This document shows, one piece after another, positions 1 through 10,943 of a stretch of DNA of 35,024 nt. Positions within the stretch are counted from its first letter, which is position 1. The number at the start of each line of letters is the position of its first letter. Under the pieces are notes generated by a model, which saw only the letters and a list, made by a program, of their open reading frames with translations, was not told the origin of the DNA and did not search any database. Position numbers and translations under genes: made by a program. The stretch comes from Mesotaenium endlicherianum (taxonomy: Eukaryota > Streptophyta > Zygnematophyceae > Zygnematales > Mesotaeniaceae): contig WELA01006903.1 in NCBI GenBank assembly GCA_009602735.1, positions 573,988 to 609,011 of the forward strand, written 5' to 3'.

Positions 1-468
1 ACCCTACCCCCCCGCCTCTCACCATGCATGCATGCTCCCTTGCATGTGCTGTATTCTGGAGAGCTGCAGAGCAGAGTACTGTGATGTACTCAGAGTGTCC
101 CTGCCAGCCATAACATGACGGGCACAGCTTCCATTCCGGGAAGACGGGGTTCTCACTTGACGCGTTTGAACTCCAAGTAGAAAGACATGCAGCTGGCTGT
201 GCTGGCAAGCACACGCTATGCGGCTCGTGTTCTGCTGGGCGTTTGCTGTGTGCTGAGCGCTTCACCACTCTCCCTCCCCCCTTCAACCTCCCCCCTCCCG
301 CCTTCCGCCTCCCGTCTCCCGCCTCCCGTCTCCCGCCCTCTTCTCCTGCCGCTGATACGCTTTCCCATCCCACTTTGCCTGACACGGTGTCAAGATCTGC
401 AGGGGCTCGCCAGGCGTGCTGCAGCGCTGCTGTTGACTTGCATCCCCCTCGTTGTGCTTCTCCTGCAG
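1..468. other. Upstream sequence of the subtilase gene, no exon recognised
   Basis: No family-matching exon is seen here. The stretch ends in a good acceptor (ag at 467-468) and carries a CT-rich tract at about 260-350, as expected for an intron. An open frame from 187 starts with a hydrophobic, signal-peptide-like stretch (MQLAVLAS...) that runs in frame into the 469 exon. However, it has no propeptide and no catalytic Asp motif, so I read it as intron or chance rather than the true start. Confidence 0.5.
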
Positions 469-3400
469 ACATCTACCCCGTATGGGCCGCCCCCCAAGAG
501 CTGGAGGGGGGCGTGCAACGCCACCAAGGAGTTCCCGTCTTGCAACAAGAAGGTCATCGGAGCCAATTACTTCAAGGACGGTTTTGAGTACAGCGTGGGC
601 GCCATTGCAAAGAAGGACTCCCCGTCACCTCTCGACGTCGACGGGCACGGCAGCCACACAGCGAGGTGCGTGCTCTCGGCCGCCTGCGCCTTACCCGCTT
701 TGCCCGTGCATAGGGCTGCCCTTTGCTGTGAAGCTTCAGGGAAGGGGCAGAAGCATGCTCCCCCCCTGCCCCTAGGTGAGGGGCCCCGCCAGGCTGGCTG
801 GCAGACAGGCAGGCAGGGGAGCGAGCAGCAGTGCTGCCTCATGTGGTTTGTGTCGTGAGGCACCCTCTGCCTGCCTGTGGCTGCCTGTGTGGCCCACTCT
901 GGCGCCACGTGTCTCAATGGCTTGAGTCCGATCATTTCGCATAGCCCTTAGTCACAAATGCTTGCTCGCAAGAGAGGGCCACGAGCGAGCAGCCCTCCCT
1001 TTCCAACACCAGGCCTCAGCCCCTCCACGTGGTCCAGAGCTCCTCCTCACGCATGCAGCGCCCCCCTCCTCACACAGTGTCCCCCCACACTCGGGGTATT
1101 TCTTGGGGTGTTGCTTCTGCCAGCACTGCGGCGGGGAACGCCGGGTACCCGGTGGGGAGCAAAGAGCTCCCCGCGGGGTTGGCCAGCGGCATGGCGCCTC
1201 GTGCGCGCATCGCCGCCTACAAAGTCATCTGGTACAACGAGGCTGGCGAGGGGCCGTATGGGGAATCCAGCGACATCTTCTACGCCATTGACAGGGCCGT
1301 GTCGGACGGCGTCGACGTCATCAACTTCTCCGTCGGGGGAGGCCCCGCCGACTTCTGGGAAGCCACGCCGCTCGCCTTCTTCAACACGCTATACGTGGGT
1401 TGCGCCGCTCCCCCACCCCGGCCAGCACCGTGTCTCTCTACGTCGCCCCTCCTCCTCTCTATCACTTGCACTTCCTCGTCTGCTTGCTTCGGCGGGGAAG
1501 GCCCCTCAGCAGCTGCTTCGCAGAACCTGGTCGTCGAATACTCAAGAGCGTGCATCATATCTCGGGGTTGGGGCTTTTCTGTGACCCACAGAGTGCAAGT
1601 GGATGAGTAGTTTTGGGTTCTATTTTGGCATCCCGTCCCTCGCCCCTCTCTCCCTCTACCTCTTCCTCTCCTCATTCTCTCCCTCCCCCCCTCCCGCTAC
1701 CTCTCCTTCTCCGGCTCCGTCTCCCTCTCCTCCCCAAGCTCTCCCCGAGCTCTTGGTCCTTCCCGGCGGAAGAAGCATCACGCGTTTGTGATGAGAGGCT
1801 GCCCCGCGACCCTCAGTTGTTTCTTGCGAGAGCGTTCCGCGTCTGACCTGTGGGGGGGGCAACTCTTAGTTCTCCAGGGCAGGAGTATCACGCCTTTGGG
1901 ATGATAGACGTTGCCGGGCCCTCTCGCGTTCCTTGCGAGTGCATTCCGCGTCTGACTTGAGAAGGGTGCCCGGTGTGTCGTTGGCGGTGCCGCAGGCTGG
2001 CGTGGTGAACTCGTGCTCCGCCGGCAACGATGGGGACACGCCCGACGTTCTGTCCAACGCCGCCCCCTGGCAGCTCACCGTGGCTGCCACGTAAGACTCC
2101 CTCACCCGCTGCTCCCTCGAGACTGGGTGTTGTGTGCTCTCTCTCTCTCGACTCTGCTGCCGAAACAGCAAAAGACCTCTGGCTGCACGCGCGTCGCGAT
2201 GGATGCAGCGAGCGGCTGTCTTGGGGTCGGGAGCAGAGAGCAGAAAGGGGTTCCTAGCATGTTCCGTGTGCTCATTTGAGCCTCCAGTGCTGCCCACAAA
2301 GGCAGAGCTGCCGCTCCCCCAGAGCCTTCACGCGAACCCAGAGCGCAGCCTCGGAGCGGACAGAGAGGGAGGACTGAGAGAGGGAGTGCGCATGCTAGGC
2401 GCATGGCGCACACGCCTGGAGGTCGAGCGAAATCTGGAGGAAGGGTAGGCTTGTGTACGATGGGCCGCGGCATGTACGGGATCTCTTACTGCGTTTTGCC
2501 CAAGCTCAAATGTGGCGCCGGGTGGGGAGCACAATGGTGTCAGCTCAAAGTGGTCCAACCGTCCCCTGCTCCTCTGTTGAGGAAGTTGTCGTCAGAGACT
2601 CAGAGTACGCGGCAGCTTGCGAGGGCCTTCCTGCCGTCGCCGGCACACGCGCGCGTGGCGCGGTGGGCACGTGCGGGCCTGCGGCGCGTGCGCTCATTGG
2701 GCTTGCCTTGCACTTCTCTTCTCTCTCCTTGCGTCACTGCAGCACACACGACAGGAGCTACCGCGCGGTCGTCAAGCTGCAGAACGGCAAGTCGTATGCC
2801 GGCCAGGCGTACAATCGCGGGACGGGCCCCAAGGCGCTGCCCCTTGTGTTCGGCGCTGCCATCGTCAAGGCCAAAGGAAACGTACGTGCTCCTGCTCCTG
2901 TTCCTGCTCCTCCTCCTGCTCGGCGTCCTGCACAGGGCATGGCACATGGCAGGAAGTGGGGCATGCAAGGAGCTCATCTCAGCTGCGGCAGCAGCTGAGC
3001 TCGAGTCCCTCTTGCCGACCCTTGGGGCCTGTCGGGTTATGATGCTCCATTTAATGACACTCGTGTGATCTGTTTGTAGAGTGTGTGGCTGAGGAAGGTG
3101 CCCCCCACAGGGAAGGGATTCTAGATCTCATGGGTCTCAGAGGTGGTTGCCATCGTCACCCACTGTCTGCCCTCCCGAGTCCTCCCTCCCTTGGAGCCCG
3201 AGCCCGCCACCTGTAGCGCGTCGACACATTCTAGCATCAGCAGCATCAGCATCACCCAGCATTAGCATCAGCAAGGAGCCACAGTCCGCTATTGCACTCG
3301 GGCAGTTGTTGCTCCCGCGCACAGCTCCCAGCGCCCGCGTCAAACCCTAACCCTACCCCTCTGCATCGCTCCTCCCCCCCGCGGCCTCCTGCGTCCCTTG

Positions 3401-5175
3401 CGAGCGAGCAGGTGACAAACGCCGAGCTATGCATCGCCAGCGCGCTCGACCCTGCCAAGGTCAAGGGCAAGCTCGTCATCTGCCTGCGCGGCGTGACGGG
3501 CCGCGTGGAGAAGGGCCAGGTGGCGGCGAGGGCCGGCGCCGCGGGCATGGTGCTGGCAGACGCCAAGACCAACGGGAACGACCTCATCGTGGACCTGCAC
3601 GCGCTGCCCGCGGCCATCGTGGGCTACGCCGACGGGCAGGCCATCATCCAGTATGCGAAATCCGCCAAATCGTGAGTTGCCGGTGCCGCTCCCTCTCTTC
3701 CTCCCTTCGCCCCTTCCCCCCAGTCTGAGCGGCGCTCCGTGGCCGATGCGTGCGTGTGAGGTTTCTGACGCTTTGCTGCGTCAAGGGTGCCGCCCCCCCT
3801 TTGAGAGGCAAGATGGGCGCTACTGGGGGAGGAGGGACAACGCAGATGGAGTTGGAGCTTGGGCAGCAGCAGGCAGTTGCTGTGCTCTCGTAAGAAGGCG
3901 GCAGCGTCATCTTTTCCTCTTGGGCTCTTGTGATCTTCCTTGGCTTACCTCTGCTGGATGCTGTTTATCACGAGCGCTATACCTGCCTTCACTGGGGGCT
4001 GCTTCTCTTGTCATCTTGGTTGGAGTGCGCTGAGAGGTGGAGAGTGTTTACTGCATGAGGTCCTATCACGCCAGCTTTCATACGAGAATGGAGTACTGGA
4101 AGTGCAGTCACAGTCTTTGCTGGTGCCTACATGGCTTACATTCGCACTCGCCCGGACAGCATTGCCGTCCCTTGCATGATCGAGTGAGCACGGCAACTCT
4201 TGGGTGAAAGTGAGCTCGGGCAGTCAGGGCCCTGTGGCACGCTGAACTCCGCCCCGTCTCTCAAGAGTGTGTTGCACTCACCTTCACCTTCTCCCCCTCT
4301 CTCTCTCTCTCTCGTACATGCGCTGCAGCCCGCAGGGGAGCATTCTGCCGATGTCGACGAGCTACGGGGCGCGGGCGCCGGCCATGGCGGCTTTCTCCAC
4401 CAGAGGGCCCCTGAAACCGGGGAGGGGCAGCATCTACAACTACGTGCTCAAGCCCGACATTGCCGGGCCGGGCGTCAACATCTGGGCGGCGTACTCCGGC
4501 CGCCAGACGCTCAACGGCAAGCCCCTCCTCTCGAACGTGCTCTCCGGCACGTCCATGGCCGCGCCCCACCTGGCGGGCCTGGCGGCGCTGGTCAAGCAGA
4601 AGTACCCCCGCTGGAGCCCCTTTGCCATCAAGTCGGCCATCATGACCACCGCCTCGCACCTCGACAACAAGAAGCTGCCGATTCAGGGGGGCAGGGGGGC
4701 CGCCACGCCCTTCGAGTACGGCTCGGGGCAGGTCAACCCCGCGAGGGTGCTGGACCCCGGCCTCGTGTATGACTCTAGCGATGTAGAAATGGTCTCCTTC
4801 CTCCTGGGAGTCAACGCGACGATGACGAGGGAGTTCTTTGGCGACGTTGGCAATGTCCCGGCGATCCACCCCGCCAACCTGAACGTCCCCAACCTGGCAG
4901 CCCCGGGGCTGAGGGGCAGCCTGGCCTTCAGGAGAGTCGTCAGAAGCGTGGCGACTGCCAAGTCCACGTACAGGGCCGTCGTGGCTGCGCCCGCCGGAGC
5001 GGGCATCCAGGTCGTGCCTTCCAAATTCACCATCCTCCCTGGGCAAGAGGTCACCTTCAAGGTCGTGTTCAGCGTGAGGAAGGCGACTCTCAAGTGGAGC
5101 TTTGGCAGCCTGACCTGGACTGACGGCAAACACTCCGTCAGGTCGGTTCTGGCTGCTGAGCCTGTGCGGCTGTGA
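469..5175 (+). CDS. SBT: Plant-type subtilisin-like serine protease (S8A), 5'-truncated by the window edge
   Basis: Six exons join in phase: 469-665, 1124-1394, 1996-2090, 2743-2881, 3412-3671 and 4329-5175 (1809 nt, 602 residues, TGA stop). All introns are GT-AG. Seen in order: the SWRGAC and CNKKVIGA motifs; catalytic His in DVDGHGSHTA (646-648); MAPRARIAAYKV; SDGVDVINFSVGG; oxyanion Asn in SAGND (2026-2028); a PA domain (CIASALDPAKVKGK, CLRG, GMVLADAKTNG); nucleophile Ser in GTSMAAPHLAG (4552-4554); WSPFAIKSAIMTTA; DPGLVYD; and a C-terminal Fn3-like domain ending in FGSLTWTDGKHSVRS. This is the plant subtilase layout, normally about 750 residues. The missing 150 or so residues should hold the signal peptide, I9 inhibitor and catalytic Asp upstream of the window. 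By family the enzyme is secreted and cleaves proteins in the wall or apoplast; its substrate cannot be read. His, Asn and Ser are present, so it is probably active. Confidence 0.92.
1766..1960. repeat. Diverged two-unit tandem repeat inside subtilase intron 1395-1995
   Basis: Two imperfect copies of an approximately 109-bp unit lie at about 1766-1849 and 1876-1960. They share a segment around atcacgc..ttgtgatga/ttgggatgat, then ttgcgag, and end in the identical ccgcgtctgac (1837-1847 and 1946-1956). Similarity was judged by eye. The unit is non-coding in the gene's frame. Confidence 0.6.
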
Positions 5176-6357
5176 AGGGGGACGCATGTAGCGACTTTGT
5201 AGCAATTGCAGTGGGCTTATTGCTTGCCCTCTTGGCCCGGGTCTTAGCTTGTGAGCATTCTCGACGGCCTTCTTGTTGAGGTTATGATGCCCCAGAGAGG
5301 GATGAGGTGCTCAAAGGGGCTAATTTATGGTCTCAAATTTTGGTATTGGCATACTATAGTATCAAGACGTCTACGGGCTGCAGCCGCTTTTCTAGACACC
5401 CAATTCTCAGGGTGTCTTCGGAGGAGTTCTGCCACAAGCTAGCTCGTTCATATTTATATCACACTCGTTGAAATTATGATATCTTTATGACGCAAAGCAC
5501 TAGGATACACTTATTTACTAATCCGAAAGATGTCATAGCTTTATTAAGTTATGTACTTCATTGTACTTTTGCTTCAACTGGCTTTGTGATTCTACGGAGT
5601 GGAAGTCTGCAAAGTACTTCTACAAAGTGTGGCCAACCCTTTTATGTGTGCTTCTATTTATCGAGTTGCAGGCAGTGTACTTGCATTCATTTTATTTAGG
5701 CACACATGAAAATATACTCTTCCTCAAAAGATAGTCAAATGTTCGGAGTAATTTCATTTTTTCCCTCTTGTTAATGTGCATGCCATTGTTGTTATGATGA
5801 TACAAAGCAACATCCGCATGGTTTTCTCTTGATGACTTGAATGTACTACTTTAACATCAATTTACCAAGGGAGGGATAGGACTCTAAAAGAGAAGAAAGA
5901 GAGGAGGGAGGGAGGAGTGGGAAGGGGATGGGTTAGAGAAGGAGACAAGTGCACCTCGTGGTTTGTCGAGCTGATGCAAGATGTCTTAACAGTCAGCCGC
6001 CTTCACAGGGCTGCCACAAAGCCCTTCCCTGAGATCCTTAGGGGATGCTCTCCATCCACCCCGCCTCCCACCCAAAGGCTGGCCGTTGACCGTCTGACGA
6101 CTAGCGCAAGCCTTGTTCTTATCTACACCACCTAGTAGCACATCAGCTCCTGCTCCATATTGCCTCCCGCCTCCGCCCGCCGCTCGGGAGGCTATTGCCC
6201 ATGCTCCCACCCTCTTAGCCGTGGGCATGCCAATTTTAATCACAGTAGGTTTCCTTCTTAATTAAAAATTTAGGCCATTTTTTGACATTTACCCTTTAAA
6301 AATTTCCCAACAATGATGGGTACATTGTCAAAAGAAGGCCTCAAACAATTTGTAAGT

Positions 6358-6647
6358 GGGACTCGCACATGCATTCTAGACATTGCCAGAACCCGTGGCA
6401 GATATGGCGTGCAAACGTATCTCAAAATAAACATAACGAATAAATTGGTCAAGTGGCAAGGCCGAAAAAGATTGTACCTTACCACATGTTTGTGGATTAT
6501 CTATTGTCGTTGACTTCCACACCTTGTTGGTGTGGAGATTGAAAGGGAAATAAAAAAATGACTTGACATGTCAGATTCTAATTTAAATACGTTTGCGCGC
6601 CATATTTGCCACCTAATACTGAAGATGATTTGGCATAAGCGAGTCCT
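6358..6647. repeat. Foldback (inverted-repeat) element, MITE-like
   Basis: The left arm 6395-6420 (gtggcagatatggc...) matches the reverse complement of 6587-6612 at 24 of 26 positions. Outward, ggactcgc at 6359-6366 pairs exactly with gcgagtcc at 6639-6646, with a looser aligned stretch between the two blocks. The arms enclose about 165 bases of unique AT-rich sequence that itself has a small hairpin (ccacacc/ggtgtgg, 6517-6535). No coding capacity is seen. It resembles a decayed non-autonomous inverted-repeat transposon. I did not find clear target-site duplications, so the class is unproven. Confidence 0.6.
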
Positions 6648-6833
6648 ATTTTTGAATATGACAATTTGATGTAAATTGAGCTTTGGAAGTGCAACACACT
6701 TCCACACTTTTACACTTTCACATGTAATCTACTTTCAAAATGTCAATAGGTGTAAGCCCTAAGTAGCATCGAAAATTCTAATTTCTTAGTTCACGAAAGC
6801 AAGTTAGATGTCTAGCACAATTTTCAAGTATGT

Positions 6834-6887
6834 AAGAAAGTAGCTGACAAGATTAGAAATGACTCTAATCTTGTCAGCTACTTTCTT
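6834..6887. repeat. Perfect 24-bp inverted repeat with 6-base loop
   Basis: Bases 6834-6857 (aagaaagtagctgacaagat...) are the exact reverse complement of 6864-6887, with loop aatgac. Pairing resumes outside a small internal loop (tcaagta against tacttga), giving a stem of some 35 bp. There is no T-run after it on either strand. It could be the core of a small inverted-repeat transposon, or a transcribed hairpin such as a small-RNA precursor; sequence alone does not decide. Confidence 0.8.
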
Positions 6888-9403
6888 AAGCTTACTTGAG
6901 AAACTAGAAGTGTTGTTAGATCCCACCCACCCACCCTCTCAAAGGATGTACACACTAGAAAAAAAATAGTCAATAGACACGTCGATAGGAGTCCAGTAGA
7001 AGCTAGGATGAAAGGTCTATAAAGAGTTTGTAAGACTCCACAAAAGCATTTTGAGTAGTAGAATTATATTTGTTAATTGAGGGTCTAGATGATAAATGCC
7101 CTTATCCAAATAACTATGCAGCAAATATTGATCAGGATAAGCCAAGTCAAAAGCATGCCTAGAGATTAGATGTCACCAAGTCCAAGTTCGAGTCCCTATG
7201 CGCGCGTATTTAAAGCACTTGTAAATTACACCTTTTATTTTAACCTGCATCATATTCTATTCATCATTTTATCTACATTAGGCGATTCTTACTAAGAATG
7301 TGTAGAAACTTTATGCGAATTCAAATGTTTAAATATTTGGTACTAGGTTTCCTTAATTCTGCGAAGTTAAGGCCTACTTTTACAATTTACTCAACAATAA
7401 TCCTTCCTCCAGACTCCGGGGTCCAGTCAGATGTGAGTTTTGATTCACAACTCAGAAGTCAGCAATAGTCAGGACTCAGGAGTCAGGACTCAGCAACTGT
7501 GCTGAACATCATGAAAGGCCAAGACATGAACGACAAATGAACAAAGCTGGGCAGTGTTACATAATGAATACACGATAAGCCGACAAGAGTGAATTTGAAT
7601 GCACATGATAAAAATTGTCGAGATAATCACATCCATAATCCCATCAGGCTTCAGCATCCTTGGCATTTGTGGCTTCGGCAGGCAGCGGGTGGTACAGGCG
7701 GTGTACTGAAAACATTCCTGAAGTTTGAACTCTGCATGTTCTAAAACGTCGAAACGAGTTTGAACTCTGTAGATCGAGTTACGCACGTGATGCCAACTTC
7801 CTTTTAGAGTTCCCGGAAAAGATCGGTCACTTGGTTGGAGGCTTGGAGCCCTTACTGCATGCCCAACTGCTACTAATCCGCATCAAGACAAAAGTGGTGA
7901 ATTTTGTCATATATGAGCATTTAAGGCAGGTGGAACTTGGAACACGAAAATTGAACAGCCGGGCGTGATTGCATAGAGGACAGTTTAGGCAATGTTCCCG
8001 TAGCACATGAACGCGAGCTGCAATCCGGCTTCCACGACAACAATATTGGACAAATCAGATTCACGACAATAATTGACCACATAATTCAACCTGCTTTTCA
8101 TTCTGCAGCTGGTCGTCGACCTAGCTGTTGGGAACAGGACAGGGGGTGCTGAGTGCTGACTGGCTGCGACTTCTTTTGATTCATTGAAAGTTTTCGCAAG
8201 AATTGCTAGTCGGGCGCAAAGGTTTCTATTCCATTAATCTACATCGCAACCATCAGGGCTAAAATGGGCTGAAAAAACAAAAATTCATGACGCAACCGAA
8301 AAAGTGTAGCAATAACGCCCAAATTTCGAAGGGAGCTCAAGTTATCACCCCATGGAACAGAAGAGTCCAAACTGGTCCAAACTCCTAGATTATCCTTGTC
8401 ACTTGACTGGGTCACAGGGCACACACAGCTGCGCACATGCCACATCTCTCGGCCAGTTTTCCCGACTCAAGAGTCCAGGCCAGTCCAGGCCCCAGGGCTA
8501 TCTGAGGCTGGTCTGAGGCAGTCTGAGGGGGTCTGGGGGCATGCCAAGTTTCAATACTTGTCGCAGTTTATAGGGTAAAATGGGGAAAAAGGTTCGACCT
8601 GCTCTGCATGGGGATCCACGTGCTGCAGCCTCAGCAGGCCCCAGGATTCGCCCAAAAATTCTAAGTTTGAAAACGTCCTGGGACTTACGCCCACGATTCT
8701 TTATGTCCCGCATTATTCAGAAGATTTTGAGCCTTTTGTGTGTTTTATAAAATCATCCCAACAAAACATGCGTAAGCTACATAAGGAAATGCGTAATTTT
8801 GTGAAACTTTTGCTCCCGATGGGATGAATTGTTTTTGAGGTGATATTCAAACTTTAAGACATCCAAACTATTAATGTAAGATTCCTGATCTGGAATCCTG
8901 GCCCTTGGGGCCTGGGGCCTGCTTCTAAGTGATGTCATGATTCATCGCTGTCGTGTATGCTTATGTATGCACGACAATTTCTTATAATTGCTGCAGTTTT
9001 GCTGCCAACATAAACACGAGTATGAAGTTTCGACATTTCTCCAAGAAAAGAGTGGGCGGACCAGATTAGAACGGACCTGCCAGATAGATTTGGAATGCGT
9101 CAGAGGACTGGACTGCACCGGTTACCGGAGAACAGCACATTGTACCTGATTGTACTCTTGTGTACTGTCACAATCAGCAGCCAACACGAATTTTCACTCT
9201 TCTGTTCATTTTTGTCCCAGATTACAGTCTGGTCTGAAATAGTGGCCACGAAGGAGAAACACTTGCAGGTGGTATTTAGATAGTCTTACACGACGTGGCT
9301 ACGGCATTCGTTGCAACCTCGTGAAGGTCCTGCACGCCGTCGAAGAACAGGAATTACATTATCGGCGTGAAGTAGCTGGTGTGAACTTTGAAGGGCTCAG
9401 GGG

Positions 9404-9477
9404 TCTGGACTCTGGACTCTGGACTCTGGACTCGAGTCTGGAGTCTGGACTCTGACTGCGGAGTCTGGACTCTGGTG
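9404..9477. repeat. TCTGGAC heptamer repeat
   Basis: Four perfect tcTGGAC units run from 9404 to 9431, then degenerate and interrupted units continue to 9477 (9444-9450 and 9464-9470 are exact). The repeat lies in AT-rich intergenic DNA about 770 bases upstream of the kinase start. Related GACTC-rich strings occur at about 7433-7497 and 8463-8540. Confidence 0.8.
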
Positions 9478-10247
9478 TCTGTAGTGCGAAGAGCAGTCAA
9501 AAGCAGTGAAAAACGTTCCTGGCGACTGGTTGGCTGGCATGCGACGAGTCTGTGACCAGTTGACGCTGCAGTCCGACGTTGAAAGGTCGCCTGGTGACGC
9601 TTGCAGTGAATCAGGTTTCGGACGTTTCACATCTTTACAAATCATGATTATTTGCGGAATAGCGGCACTTCAACCGGTTTCTTTCTCTAAAGCCATCAAT
9701 GTCCGTCTACTGTGCGAAGCACACTGCTGTTCACAGGCTGTGTGTAAGGCCCGGCACGGACTCGCTCAGACCGCCAATGAAAGTTGCTACATACTGCTAC
9801 AGAGTATCGCCGGCACTTCATGTGACTTCATGGACTCGCTGGGCGGACCCAGCAAATAATGGCCCGCAAGAAGCTGGTCAGAAGCACCAAACTGTACCCT
9901 ACAGTTTGACCACCAGTGAATAGGACAGCACGACTCACTTTTGGGCCGGACCATGTCTTGGACTATTCGTGAACATGGTAGAATGATTATCTGCAGCAGC
10001 CTTGCTCGCTCCAGCTATTTAATCCGATGCCCCAGCTGTCAAGTTTTGTAGTTAGAAAGCTTGCTGCTTCACAGGACATTGGAGTTTTTGATTAGCTCCG
10101 GGACTCACCACATGAGTCACTGGGGTGCGCATTGAAGATTGTCCGAATAGGAAGGAATAGAAACACTTGTTGTCGCGGGCACAGTGGTGTACATTCCAAG
10201 GTAATCAGTTGTGAAGAGCTTCAGAGTTGCACAAACAAGTTGAGAGA

Positions 10248-10912
10248 ATGGGCATATTCGGTCGCCTTAAGTTGATGAAAGATGACACCAGAAGAGAGGC
10301 GTCACAGTCTTCGTTGTCAGTCGACATCGAAAAAGTATCGTCTGGCAAATACGAATATCAGGAGCCAAATGAAGGCCCTGTCGTACCAGTAGTAGAATCT
10401 CTCAGAGCGAGCAATCTCCAGAGGACGTGGTCCGGGAGAGAGTGTAGCCACACTGCGAACATTTTCCAGAAGCCGTACGCTAGTATCAGAGACTCGTACG
10501 AAGTTGGCCCGGTGATTGGCGAGGGCCAGTTTGGCTGCGTGAGGACCTGCGTTCACAAACAAACCGGAGAGAAGTTTGCAGTGAAAATAATCATCAAGAG
10601 CTCTCTGAAGACCCCATCAGCAGTGGACCTAGTCCGCACTGAAGTGAGTCTCATGGAGGCCGTCAGAGAGCACCGCACAGTTGTTGGTCTTCATGACGTT
10701 CTCGAGGACTCCAAGGTCAGTCCATGCTCCTCTGTGCTTCATTCCTACACTCATCTACTCACCTCCTGCAGCAATTTGCTTCTACGTGCAATAAGATTAG
10801 CTGTCGTGCACGTCCTGCTCATGTGTAGGACCCTCCCGATAGCCATTTGTTCATGCGTTTGTGTGTGTGCAGGTGTGTGTCTGCACGTTTATGTGTGTGC
10901 AGGTGTGTGTCT

Positions 10913-10943
<31 letters not shown>

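Larger units (their letters stand above)
5176..10247. other. AT-rich intergenic region, about 5 kb, no convincing gene
   Basis: Only short open frames (under about 120 codons) without family motifs or splice-consistent neighbours are seen. Base composition shifts from GC-rich exons to AT-rich sequence soon after 5175. The region contains a foldback element, a perfect hairpin and GACTC/TCTGGAC short repeats, each listed separately. The last few hundred bases should hold the kinase promoter and 5' UTR. A tatttaa string at 10014-10020, some 230 bases before the ATG, is a possible but weak TATA element. Confidence 0.6.

Noticed and set aside
187..858. Open frame with signal-peptide-like start leading into the first subtilase exon
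   Set aside because: It reads through a CT-rich, intron-like tract and a clear acceptor, and lacks the propeptide and catalytic Asp expected before the His exon.
3341..3357. aaaccctaaccctacccc, resembling a plant telomere repeat
   Set aside because: Only about two units inside an intron; too short for an interstitial telomere, and probably chance in C-rich sequence.
4261..5205. Long minus-strand open frame of 314 codons opposite the last subtilase exon
   Set aside because: Shadow of GC-rich codons; no family motif, and the plus strand has an unambiguous protease frame.
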